The notes under the pieces are model-generated. The model saw nothing but the letters and a program-made list of their open reading frames with translations. It searched no databases and was not told the DNA's origin. From Raphanus sativus (lineage: Eukaryota > Streptophyta > Magnoliopsida > Brassicales > Brassicaceae), in the NCBI RefSeq assembly GCF_000801105.2, contig NC_079515.1:13206001-13270000 (forward strand): a DNA stretch of 64,000 nucleotides, written 5' to 3'. Numbering within the stretch: position 1 is the stretch's first letter; each line of letters starts with the position of its first letter. The position numbers were made by a program, and so were the translations under genes. Below, piece by piece: positions 1 to 10,637 of this stretch.

Positions 1-420
1 CCTAACTGGCTTTGGATCAATCTCGGCCACACCGACTGTTTCTTTGACTTGTTCTTCCCCGAATAAAGAAATAGTCATTGGGATCCGAGTCAACTGCCCG
101 ACAAACGAGTTCACCAATGGTGTGAATGACTGGGTGAGTATAGTTATCTGAGTTCCATAGCCGTCAGTGCATTCAACCCATCCCTCATTGACAGTTCTAC
201 GGCCCGACTCCTACCTCTCGCGATTTTATCTCCCACCCCCCCCCCCCCCCCCCCCCCCACCAGCCGGAGCAGAGTGATGTGCCGCATTGTAGGATTCAAC
301 GACTTCCTCTTCATGCTGATCCTAAACGCGATTATCAGGATCCTCAACCTGAGTTTGAATCTCAACAAGGTTGGTCTGAACTAAAGGCGTTTTCCTAACA
401 TTTTGTCCAATCACAGGTCC
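1..420. other. Unassigned sequence with a long C tract
   Basis: No gene is recognised here. The minus strand has a short open stretch over about 1-135 that I cannot match to a family. A run of 23 C (236-258) interrupts the region. It may be a fragment of a decayed element linked to the transposase relic downstream. Confidence 0.3.
236..258. repeat. C23 homopolymer
   Basis: An uninterrupted run of 23 C on the plus strand. Such a tract could form i-motif or G-quadruplex structures, but its exact length is also a common place for sequencing or assembly error. Confidence 0.9.
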
Positions 421-475
421 GATTGGTGTTGGATTCAATAAATGGCATGCGTCACTTTGCTCAGTCATTGAAAAA

Positions 476-770
476 ACATTTGGAGTTTGGAAAAAGAAAT
501 AAAGAATCCTTGATAACTTGCATCGCTTTGACGTCAAGACCTAAAATAGAATTGTTCATGCAACAATGGTTCTTCACAATTTTATCAGTCTTCACAAAAT
601 TCCAGATGTTGATTTGAAAAATAGAGATAGAAGTGGTCAAGCACAACAAAGACGACGGATTGAAGAAAAAGAGCTTAGTAGACTTGAAGAAAAAGAAATA
701 ATAACGGATGGTCAATACATGAACAACGTACGAGATGAGATTGCAAACATGATTTGGAATATTTGTAATT
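476..770 (+). pseudogene. PIF/Harbinger transposase C-terminal relic
   Basis: Conceptual translation around 480-760 resembles the end of plant HARBI1-like nucleases: a GVWKKK-type motif, a FDVKT motif, then MVLHNFISLHKIPD and a final RDEIANMIW. At least two in-frame stops (about 505 and 540) separate these motifs, and the upstream catalytic domain is absent. The family encodes a DDE nuclease that moves PIF/Harbinger DNA transposons. This copy is a dead 3' fragment. A related but separate Harbinger element is present at about 19045-32790. Confidence 0.7.
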
Positions 771-899
771 TATTTTATTTTATTGTATTTTTTTTTAATT
801 TAAGAGTCATGTTATTATTATTATTTCATTTAATTTATTTTATTACTGATAATAGAATAAATCATATTTAGAAAATTATATATATTGGAACTTTTTTCC

Positions 900-1427
900 A
901 AAATTTAATACTTCTTCAAAAAAATTATAGTTATTAATGGTTTATTTTTTTAAATAAATATTTCACTATTCATATGTTCATATATTCATGTATTTTATTA
1001 AGAAATGCATAATGCAACTTATACAGCAAAAATATTACCATAAAAAATAGAAACTCTAATTTTACTGCAAACTTACCACGTAAACTTACATTTTTTACTA
1101 TATAAGTTTTATTCTTATATCAATTTACAAATCATATTTCAGAACAGCTTTTTTTTTTGAATCAAATATGATTTGTAATTTCAGACCAGCTTTAATACTA
1201 CTTATCATCACTTGGAGCCTACTTCGGGACCCATTTATCTTTTATCACCTGATAGGGCAAAGCCACGACACAGTAAAAAGATGACTGCCACGTGTACGAA
1301 CCTCGATAAGCCGGTACATATCTGTACAACAAGAAACATCCGGTAACCGGTCATCTCTCTCTCTCAATCAAAAGTTTCTTTTAAGGAATCGAATCAAACA
1401 ATAATAAAATGATATCACATTTTCTTC
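900..1427. other. AT-rich upstream region of the dCTP pyrophosphatase gene
   Basis: No coding sequence is seen. 900-1200 is AT-rich with short homopolymers. 1230-1380 is less AT-rich and may hold the promoter of the downstream gene, including a CT run near 1353-1364. Confidence 0.4.
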
Positions 1428-1433
1428 TATAAA
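1428..1433 (+). promoter_or_regulatory. Candidate TATA box of the dCTP pyrophosphatase gene
   Basis: TATAAA lies 66-72 bases before the ATG at 1500, which would put transcription start near 1460 and give a 5' leader of about 40 nt. Assigned by motif and position only. Confidence 0.45.
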
Positions 1434-1499
1434 TCTTAGATTTCTCCTCCTTCTATAAGATATCTAAGTGAGTCTTTAGGGGTTTTGTTTCTGTGTAAA

Positions 1500-2380
1500 A
1501 TGGACATGGGGAAAGAGAAGGAAGAAGTTTCTCTTGAAACTCTGAGTAAGAAGATGGATGATTTTTGCAAAGGCTAGAGATTGGGAGAAGTATCACAGCC
1601 CAAGGAACCTCCTTTTAGCCATGGTATCTTCTTTTACTCCTTTGATTTACCTGTAAATCTCTAGTTAGTGTCTTATATCTTCCAGCTACGATACAGTTTA
1701 CTAGGTTGTCACGTGGAAATTGAACTTGGGTCTTGTCTGATAAACAAAAAAAGTTGGCTTCTTTTGCTATGAAATGGAATATATTTTTTTGTTAATTCTT
1801 TACATGTCATGGTTCTTCGAGTTGGTTATCTTGTCTTATAAGCTGGTCTTGGGTCCATGAAAATTTGATTATGTAATTAAAAACCCATAAACAAAAATAA
1901 TTGGAATATTGTGGTTTTGTACCAACTTTGACATGATTGCAAGTAATAGAGAAATGAATTTCCAACGAGAAAAACATGTGACTTTTGACTCTATGTCAAC
2001 AAAGCAAATATAAAAGGTCAAAACTTTTGTCCTGCAAAACCAAGTGCACACTAGTTTCTTGTTGTTTTGTTGCGTTAGAAACAATATTTTAATATGAGAT
2101 GCAGGTGGGTGAAGTGGGAGAGTTATCAGAGATATTCCAATGGAGAGGGGAAGTGGAAAGAGGACTTCCAGATTGGAAAGAGGAAGATAAAGTGCATCTC
2201 GGAGAAGAATTATCAGATGTGTTGTTGTATCTGGTGAGGCTTTCTGATGCATGTGGGGTTGATTTGGGCAAAGCCGCTCTGCGCAAACTCGAGCTCAATG
2301 CCATTAAGTACCCAGCACCCAAACCGACTGATCATTGTGGTGATTCAAGCGACAATACTAAGTTGAAAGAAGATAATTAA
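1500..2380 (+). CDS. dCTP pyrophosphatase (MazG-like), exon 1 frameshifted
   Basis: This family (DCTPP1/XTP3TPA type, all-alpha NTP pyrophosphatase) hydrolyses dCTP and modified dNTPs to the monophosphate, cleaning the nucleotide pool. Exon 1 is 1500-1623 and exon 2 is 2105-2380, joined by a GT-AG intron (1624-2104). Exon 2 carries the hallmark metal-binding pattern: GEVGELSEIFQW, then EELSDVLLYLVRLSD. In exon 1 the start at 1500 reads MDMGKEKEEVSLETL, but a run of five T (1562-1566) shifts the frame and gives TAG at 1575-1577. With four T the frame would run through KARDWEKYHSPRNLLLAM into exon 2 and give about 132 residues. This is either a recent frameshift mutation or a one-base sequence error. 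By order and sequence it looks like the counterpart of Arabidopsis At3g25400. It converges on BASS3. Confidence 0.8.
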
Positions 2381-2737
2381 TCTATGCCTTTTTTTTTAAA
2401 TAAACAATTCTAATGTGAGTTGTTGACTCTTGCATTGTACAACTTTCCCATTGGTCTCTTTATATTTGGTTTCACTGTCTTGCACTGAATTGGATATTGA
2501 TTGACATAAGCGTTCACTTTTTATATCATGAATTAGTGGACTGCATAAATGATGACTGATGAACACTTACATGTAATGTGAGTACGTCTACACTACTACC
2601 TATACCATCCCTCCCCTCTAAATCTTTACCTTCCCAAATGCTCTGCTTGTACCTCGAAATCAAAACCTGAAAGAATTTGCGATGAATATCCCAAGGTGTG
2701 CTTTAATTTGCTTTACAGGTTTGTGTGGTGGCTCTGC
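2381..2737. other. Intergenic region between convergent genes
   Basis: 357 bases between the stop of the dCTP pyrophosphatase gene and the stop of BASS3 on the other strand. It must contain both 3' ends. No further gene or repeat is seen. Confidence 0.6.
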
Positions 2738-4390
2738 TCATGATTCAGCGGTATCGCCACTACTTTGCGGTGTTAGTAGAGACAGAACGTCCCTGATACG
2801 AAACCCATTGCCCCAGAAAGAGGCAAGGCATAGACCCATTATGGCCATTACAACCACAGAGCAAGCTGCTGGCACGGCTTGGCTGCTTCCAAGAAACTGG
2901 CTTGCAAGAAGCCCAGCTAAGGTCGAGCTTTGCATTCCTGTGCAGAGAGATATCGTCCTGCTTACTTCTTCCTCTTGCCTTAAGCCTGGGATCTTGGAGA
3001 ACCAATACCCCAAAACAAATGCTACCGCGTGGAACGTAATAACTGGAAGAATCAATCTGAGACCTTCAGCTGAAAGAATCTGACTTCGGTTAATCGAAAG
3101 CGGGCTTCCGATGCAGAGTGAAGTGCATACCATAGCAACAAACGGCATCACAGGTCGAAGAAGAGTGACCACAGGCTTTGCGTAAGTATTCAGCACAAGA
3201 CCAAGAGTGACTGGAACAAGCACAACCTACAAATGTTAAATCAAGCTTGACCTCAAAAGAGAAACAATGAATCAAATATAGCTAATTAAAAAAAAAAGAA
3301 AAACTTTGGGGTTACCTGGAGTATAGACTTGGACATGGCAAGAGCGTCAACGGGAACAACAGAACCAATAAGAAGACCGCTGAGCAAGGGAGTAAAGAGA
3401 ACAGAGGCAATAGTAGTAGAGCTAGTAAGAAGAATGCTCATGGCAACATCAGCTTTGCTCAGAGAGCTGGCGTAGCTAGACAACTGAGCTCCAGCGACAC
3501 AACAGGTGAGTACAAAACCAGCGTAGAAAGTCCTCGGCATCCCAAAGGCATTAGCTACTAAAATCCCAAGGAGCGGTTTCAGAACGTATTGAGCAACAAA
3601 CCCAACAGATAACGGCACTGGTCTGAAAACCAAAACAAACAAAAAAAAATGTCCTAAAAAAAAAACTAAACATGCTCAAAGAAGAAACATGTAAGAAACC
3701 AACGTGGAGTTGGTCTAGTGTTAAAGGGGTTACGGCTGTAACTACCGCCACTCAGGTTCAATTCGCCGTGGGAGGGATTATTTACAATGCTTGGTTCCCG
3801 GCAAAGAGATGAAAACACCTTTTTTAAGTTTACTAATAAAAAAAACATGTAAGAAGAAGAATGACCTTTTGAAAGCAAGAGCAAAATCTTGAATAGAGAG
3901 CTGGATTCCGATAGATAACATAATGCCACCAAGAGCAGGAGCATAGAGTTCTTTAGATACCCTGCAAACAGAGCCTGTAAAGCCACAGGTCTGAGCTAAA
4001 AGTAAGAAAGAGAGAGAGAGAGAGTGGAAACCAGGTGAAAGTGGATGGATGGGAGAGAGCAGCGAGGGCGGTGAGAGCGACGACGAAGGGAAGCAAAGCG
4101 GACAAGAGCTGAGAAGAGGAATCGGAGTTATGAGGAGAATCGTTACCTCCGCAGAAAGATAAGAGAGACATGTTTCCATCTCTCCACTGCAATCCAACTC
4201 TTCCCATAAACGGCGTCGTTGAGCACGCTACTTCCCAGGCCCGTCTTTGGTAGCTACTACCCGATGGCCAAACGATCGATGAATGAGAAGAGCGTAATTG
4301 ACAATTAAAGAACCGAGATTTAGCGGAAAGTGTTCGTTTGGGTATTGCTGGTGGTGAGAAAGCTAAGGAGAAAGAGGTGATTGAAGCCAT
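2738..4390 (-). CDS. BASS3: Plastid sodium/metabolite cotransporter, BASS family (BASS3-like)
   Basis: Four exons on the minus strand: 4390-4032, 3961-3866, 3622-3316 and 3226-2738, all with GT-AG introns and compatible phases, giving 416 residues. Residues 1 to about 60 are rich in Ser, Arg and Ala with few acids, as in a chloroplast transit peptide. A first hydrophobic helix covers about 94-113. The rest holds the hydrophobic repeats typical of bile acid:sodium symporter (SBF) proteins, including GGIMLSIGIQLSIQDF, a cluster around GFVLTCCVAGAQLSSY, and CTGMQSSTLAGLLASQF near the end. BASS proteins move organic anions across the inner plastid envelope with sodium; the substrate of BASS3 is, as far as I know, not settled. 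Position next to a dCTP pyrophosphatase gene and an SCPL gene matches my memory of Arabidopsis At3g25410. No break is seen. Intron 2 carries a SINE. Confidence 0.88.
3698..3842 (+). mobile_element. tRNA-derived SINE in BASS3 intron 2
   Basis: A 145-bp insertion flanked by a perfect 13-bp target duplication, AAACATGTAAGAA (3685-3697 and 3843-3855). It starts with a pol III A-box-like block (TGGTCTAGTG), carries a B-box-like block (GGTTCAATTCG) and ends in a short A-rich tail (AATAAAAAA). These are the marks of tRNA-derived SINEs that move by target-primed reverse transcription. It lies antisense to BASS3 and entirely inside the intron, so the coding sequence is unaffected. Confidence 0.85.
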
Positions 4391-4897
4391 TCTTTCTCTA
4401 CTTTGAGAGGGTGAAGTTTGGATTTTGAAGAAGTAGCAGAAGCAAAAGGGATAATATAGAAAATAAATATTGTTGAGGTTATTTAACTAATTAATTAACA
4501 ACTGTATTCCAAACTCACGGCGTGGTCCTCTAATAGTCATTTGTTTTTAGCAGGTTGGTTTTAGACTTTAGTCTATTTAGATGATGCACAATTTGGGTGT
4601 AAGAACTTTGTTTGTTTGATCGAATTACTTCAGAATTAATGGGTTTGGTTGGTAACTATTAGGTTTAAGGCTAAAGACGTCGTCTTTCTCATGATTAACC
4701 CTACAATCTAGTGCGTTTGTGTCAAAATAGAGTATAGATCACTAATTCACAGCTGAGACACGACGATATTTATTTAGAGTTTTGATGCTGGTGGTGTAAA
4801 GAGGCGTATTGCTCCCCCTCCCCTTTAATCTTTTTTTATGTATAGAAGATAGTTCACTCGACCGAACTTTTAGCCAAACTATTTATTTTAGTAAATA
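4391..4897. other. BASS3 upstream region
   Basis: Presumed promoter and 5' leader of the minus-strand BASS3 gene. No clear TATA box was chosen. It ends at the insertion point of the Helitron, about 500 bases upstream of the BASS3 start, so distal promoter elements may have been moved away. Confidence 0.4.
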
Positions 4898-4908
4898 CTA
4901 GGATTTGG

Positions 4909-4925
4909 TCCGCCCTACTGGCGGA
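4909..4925 (-). terminator. Helitron 3' terminal hairpin
   Basis: TCCGCC at 4909-4914 pairs perfectly with GGCGGA at 4920-4925 across a 5-base loop. On the minus strand it lies 11 bases before the end at CTAG. In Helitrons such a hairpin signals the end of rolling-circle transposition; it is not a transcription terminator. Confidence 0.8.
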
Positions 4926-5913
4926 TAATTAACTAATTTTTTTTATATATACATATATTTGGACAAAATAGTTACATATCTAAATATATCATTGTTTTAA
5001 TGAGTATTTTTAAAATGTTAAATTTGTTTTTTTATTTTAAATAAATATAATATTAATATTCACCTTGCATGTTTTGTTATTCTTCTTATAAGTTATATTT
5101 ATCTTACTATTGAAAAATGTTTACCAATATATTATAGTTTCATATGTTTTTAGTGTTTACTCCACTTTAGTTATGATAGTTATGATAGCAAATAGAATGT
5201 ATATTTTGGGTATAAAACATGGACATTTTCGTTCTTATACGTTTTCTTCTTGAATACATCGATAATTTATTTTCAAATGTGCAAGTAACAAACCAACTTG
5301 AGAATTTCAAATACCTTCAAATTACAATTGTAATACAAAATTCCAGTTAAATATGTAACTAAAATACTTAAACTTACAATTATATATTTGAATATATTAT
5401 TGTATTTTGGATAATTCTATTATTTTGGTTGAATTGCTACTTGGTATATCTACATCTTGTTTTATGTAGCTTTTCATTTGTTTTTTTGGTTGAAAACTTA
5501 AAATGTTAATAGAAGCTGTAAATTTTTTTACTTGTATTAATGATTTTTTGTGCTATGCACGAAATATTAGTTTTTTTATGAAAAAGTTGTCAACATTATG
5601 TTTATATTGTTAATCAATTGCGTAGTTTCTTATTATAGATAAGCTATTTTCCTCCAACTCATGGTCCATCTTTGATACCACACATTCTTCCTAATACAAC
5701 AATTGATGGGTTGATCATCACAAAGAAATCAGACCTATTGGGTTTCTAAACACTCATGTATTACAATGAGATGAAACCTACTCAAAATGTCTATCTTAAG
5801 AACCGTCATGGCGCCAAATCCACATATCTGTACAAAAGACTAAACCCTCAACTATTAGTTTACTTATTTATGTACACAACAATTAGATTAAACAGTATTT
5901 TTTCCTTGGAAGG

Positions 5914-6003
5914 CTAAGAAGAGATACTCTCTGGTCTATTGATGTGCAATGTTTCTTCTATGAATTCTCCACAGTCTGTTATTATGTTACCGTCCGCACC
6001 AGC
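5914..6003 (-). pseudogene. Possible captured last exon inside the Helitron
   Basis: On the minus strand a candidate acceptor (CTATAG) is followed by a 29-codon open frame containing DGNIITDCGEFIEE and ending in TAG at 5914-5916. A second gene-like open stretch lies at about 6090-6165 (containing ILINSANDPAALNRV). GC content is higher than in the rest of the Helitron. Capture of host exons is common in plant Helitrons. I do not recognise the parent gene, and the joint between the two stretches is not clear. Confidence 0.4.
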
Positions 6004-6199
6004 CTATAGAAGACAGGAAAAATCATTTTTTTGGTATCATAATATAGATATAAATATGACGCAGAAGAGAAAATAAGAAGACTTATATCTTCCACAGAAA
6101 CACGGTTCAATGCAGCTGGATCATTTGCAGAGTTGATCAATATACAAAAGTGACAACTGCGGTAAACCTTGGAAAATTAGATCACAATTGGAAAATTTT

Positions 6200-8600
6200 C
6201 AACTTAAAAATATAAAATTATACATTATTTTAAATGTGTATTTATTGTAATAATGTCATGTGACTTCTTAATTGTATATTTATTTATTGTTTATTTTTTT
6301 ATATTGTATATTTATGTATTCTAGTTTTCTTGCTTTTATATCAAATGATAATATTATGATAGATGATTAATGTAATATTTCTTCTTTCTTATATTGTATG
6401 ATTGTTTTTCTTATATTTTATATTTATATTTACTAAAAATAATATTTAGAAATAAGAAAAAAATATTTTCCATATAGATGTTTAATGTAATTTTTCATTT
6501 CTTATATTGTATATTTACTTATTAGGTATTTTCTTATATTGTATATATTTACTTATTAGGTATTTTCTTATATTGTATATATTTACTTATTCTAGTTGTT
6601 TTGCTTTTACATCAAATTGTAATATTATGATAGAAGTTCAATGTAATATTTCTATTTCTTATATTGTATATTAATTATTATTTTTACTATACATTTTTCA
6701 GATATATGTTTAATGTATTTTTTCTAATTATTTTATTATATATTTACTTATTACTTATTTTATTATAATTTATATTTACTTATATAATATAATTCATGTA
6801 GTATTTTATTTGTTATATTGTATATCTAATTATTATTTATTTAATTGATATATTTCAAGTAGACGTTTAATTTTGTTTTTGTATTTCTTATATTTTATAT
6901 TTATTTATTATTTATTTTTCTTATATTGTATTTTTACTTATTCTAATATTATGATAAATGTTTAATAATCCATTTTATTTATATATACTTATTATTTATT
7001 TTAATATACATTTTTAGATAGATGTTTAATTTTATTTTTTATTTCTTAATTGTATATTTACTTATTGTATATTTACGTATTCTTTTTTAATTTTATATCA
7101 TATGATAATTATTTTTGATTAAATATCAAATTGATTGAAAAAACTTCAAAGAGCTGGATCATATGATAATATTACATTATATATTTAATGTAATATTTTT
7201 ATTTCTTATACTGTATATTTACTTATTATTTTTATATTGTGTATTTAATTTTTCTAATATTACGATAATTTTTTACTGTAATATTTTTATTTCTTATATT
7301 TTATAATTACTTATTGTTTATTTGACTTTAAATTTTTAAGATAAATGTTTAATTTAGTTTTTCATTTTTTAGTTGTAAATTTACTTATTGTTTATTTTTT
7401 ATATTGTATATCTACTTATTCTATTTTTTTTTTACTTTTACAGCAAATGACAATATTACGATAGTCGTTTTTATTACTTATTATTTATTTTTTGCTTTCT
7501 AGTAATAATGCCATGTGGCTTTTTAGAAGAATGATTTTATGCTATTGATTTTTTTTTATAATTCGTGTTTTAAATAGAAGGATTTTAGATTAAAATTAAT
7601 TATTTTTTTTAGCTGATATATATTTTTTCTATCGACAGATTACGTCCAGATTACGCTAATAAACTTTATATGGCCCAGATTACGCTTGTGGTCCTTGCTG
7701 CTTCCTTTTTCTGATCAAAATTATTATTTTCGGTCTTATGATTTAATGTGCCACATGATTTTTTTTGAAAAAGATATTTGTATTCTCACATGGACACTCT
7801 TCTTTGTAAAATTAAATATAATATTATTATTTTCTTATATTGTATATTTTCTTATTCTATTTTCATGTTTATTTATTTAACTTAATATTGTCATTTTTTA
7901 TATTGTATATTTTCTCATTTTAATTTTCAACTATATTTATTTAACCTTTTTGTAAAATGAAATTTAAAAATGCATTATTGTATATTTTTTATATTGTATT
8001 TCATTCTAATTTTCGATTTTTTAATTTTATTTTTGTAAAACTAAATGTTAAAATGTAATATTGTATATTTTCTTATATTGTATATTTTCTTACTCTAATT
8101 TTATAATTTATTTATTTAACTCCTTTTTGTAAAACTAAATATAAAAATGTAATATTTTATATTTTCTTATATTATGTATTTTTATTCTAATTTTCGAATT
8201 TATTCTTTTAATCTTTTTGTAAAAATAAATGTAAATAATGTAATTTTTATATTTTATTATTCTAATTTTAGAATTTATTTGTTTAAATTTTTATTTAAAG
8301 TGGTAATATTACATCATGGACAGTCCAAAAAAATAGTGCCACATGTCATCTCGATTTTTTTTTGTAAAACTAAATGTAAAAATGGTAATATTGTATATTT
8401 TCTTATATTGTATATTTTACTCTAATTTTAGAATTTATTTATTTAACTCATTTTTGTAAAACTAAATGTAAAAATGTAATATTTTATATTTTCTTATATT
8501 ATGTATTTTTATTCTAATTTGATTTTATTATTTCAATCTTTTTTTTAAACAAATGTAAAGAATGTAATGTTGTATAATTTCTTATTTTAATTTTAAAATT
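6200..8600. repeat. Degenerate AT-rich short repeats in the Helitron
   Basis: Variants of a phrase like TTCTTATATTGTATATTTAC recur dozens of times at irregular spacing, with a local tandem pair at about 6510-6600. Several longer blocks also repeat: TTTTTGTAAAACTAAATGTA near 8030, 8365 and 8450. No coding sequence is supported here; open frames in this stretch are low-complexity artefacts. Confidence 0.7.
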
Positions 8601-8754
8601 TATTTGCTTAACTTTTTATATAAAATGGTAATATTACATTATGGATAGTTATATAAAAAATAATGTAACGTGTCATCTTCTGGAATAAGTTTTTTTTCTC
8701 TGATGTGGATATTACATATATGGAATCTCAAAATGCTATTTTTATTAGTATAGA

Positions 8755-9812
8755 TTTTTATTTTATTATTTTTTCCATTTGGTTATTTAGACCACCTTAC
8801 TGTATAAACAATTTAGGGGCAATTAGAAAAGGTTTATTTATATTTTTAATTTTCAAAAAGGCAAATTTCATTAAAAAATAAAATATATTTATTGTCCAAC
8901 AAAAGATACAAGAAATATAATTACCAAACATGTATCATTAAAAAGGCAAAAACCCTATTTTTACCTTTAGATATATAAATATAAATAAATATTTAAACTA
9001 ATAAAATTTTGAATTTTTTTTTATTTCTGAAAGATTCATTTTCAGTTTGAATTCTTGTAAAAAAATTATTATCAAATTTTAGTTTTCCGAACATTTCAGA
9101 TTTTTATTTTGAAATCTGAAAATTCTTTTTAAACTATTTTCAAAATTATGGTTTTAAATTTCCAATATTTATTAAAAAACAATTCTAAACACCATGTTCC
9201 CAAACTCCACACCTTAATTATAAACCCTACGTATACATTAGTTAACTCTAAAGATATAAGCGTAATTTATTTCCTTAATAAAAACTTTTTGGTCATTTTG
9301 ACTATATGTTATGTATTTATGATTAAAACATTTTAATACTATTTTAGAAAATTTTCTTGTAAAAATGCATTTAATAGTTTTTTATAGAAAATTGATATAT
9401 ACAAAAATACATTTAAACTATAAGTTAAATATTGTCTTTTGGTGATCTAAAATTTATAATTGAAAACTAGTGAGATGAAATATATTACTGATTTAACAGT
9501 TTAAAATAAATAAAAATATAATTTTTTTTTTTGGTCAACAGAAAATTTACAATCTTTCTCAATAAAATATATAAATTTTATATAAACAGAAAATTTTACG
9601 TAAGAACTTTTTTTTTTGAAACTGGCTTTCTATTAATACGTAAGAAAGTTAACTCTTTCTCAATGCATAATATAGATTGTAAATGTTAAAACTCACTCAC
9701 CAAACCTGCAACTCTAAAAACGTTTTTTCTCCACTAAATGATTATAAACCAGGGACAAACACTTTCAATTGATAAAATCCAAGTTCTGGTAGATTGTCGA
9801 AATAAAGGTAAT
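8755..9812. other. AT-rich sequence without recognised features
   Basis: No gene, terminal repeat or target duplication was seen. Short open frames are low-complexity. Confidence 0.5.
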
Positions 9813-10547
9813 AAAGTGGACCATACTTTTACACAAAAAAAAAGGAAAATTCCATAAAAATACCCGAACTAAATTTTGTTAAGCTTTTTAATACCCAAAC
9901 CTTTTCACTATCCAGTTTAATACCCCAACTAATTATTTTGCTCATTTTAATACCCAAACTTTTAAAACTGTGCCCACTTTAATACCCGAACTTTATTTAT
10001 TTTAATAAAAATACTAATAAGTTTCAAACAAAACTTAAAAAATCTCAAAAATCGAAGAAAAAATATTAAAATTCTAATTTTATTTTAAGATTTAGGAAAA
10101 AAGGTAGATAAACCATGGAAAATTTATTTTTTAAAAATTAAATGAACTTGAATGTTAAAAAAATTTCGTTTTTTTTATTTCAGAAAAAACTAAATACAAT
10201 ATTTAAAACTTAGAAATTTTATTACAAAATTTAATATTTTACACTATTTAGTTACTTTTATTTCTCAAACCACAAAAAAATTTAGAATTTTCTGAGTTTG
10301 TTTTGTAAATTTTAGAAATTTTTTAAAATTTTGTTTGAAACCTATTAGTATTTTTATTAAAATAAATAAAGTTCGGGTATTAAAGTGGCCACAATTTTAA
10401 AATTTTGGGTATTAAAATGAGTAAAATAATTAGTTGGGGTATTAAACTGGGTAGTAAACAAGTTTGGGTATTAAAAAGCTTAACAAAATTTAGTTCGGGT
10501 ATTTTTATGGAATTTTCCCAAAAAAAAAAAAAAGTGGACCATACTTT
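9813..10547. mobile_element. Foldback element with 200-bp inverted arms
   Basis: Two nearly identical inverted arms of about 200 bp (about 9844-10055 and 10310-10518) begin with GGAAAATTCCATAAAAATAC and contain several spaced copies of TTTAATACCC. A short AT-rich centre separates them. The pair is flanked by a 17-bp direct repeat, AAAGTGGACCATACTTT (9813-9829 and 10531-10547), and by A runs on both sides. There is no coding sequence, so it would be non-autonomous. The long inverted arms suit a foldback or Mutator-like element, but the long duplication and A tracts are unusual for those. Confidence 0.7.
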
Positions 10548-10637
10548 GAAACAAGATATTAAAGTCTCTCTTGGTATTACAATGGAAGGAGGCATGGAGA
10601 TATACTTAGGACTACCATAATAGATTTGTAATTCTAA

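Larger units (their letters stand above)
4898..8754 (-). mobile_element. Non-autonomous Helitron, 3.86 kb
   Basis: Read on the minus strand, the element starts with TCTATACTAATAAAAATAG at 8754 and ends with a GC-rich hairpin, an 11-base spacer and CTAG at 4898. The start, the 3' hairpin and the CTAG end are the standard signals of plant Helitrons. It lies between host A and T bases with no target duplication, as expected for this class. No Rep/helicase gene is present, so it would need proteins supplied elsewhere. Almost all of the interior is AT-rich repeat-like sequence, except about 5640-6180, which has gene-like composition. Confidence 0.85.

Noticed and set aside
3551..3751. Minus-strand open frame across the BASS3 intron 2 border
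   Set aside because: It is an out-of-frame shadow of exon 3 plus SINE sequence and has no family resemblance.
3700..3775. Possible tRNA gene
   Set aside because: A-box and B-box are present but the cloverleaf is not; the 13-bp duplication and A tail show a SINE.
7686..8425. Open frames in the Helitron interior
   Set aside because: Low-complexity, Phe/Tyr/Leu-rich translations of AT-rich repeats without a domain.
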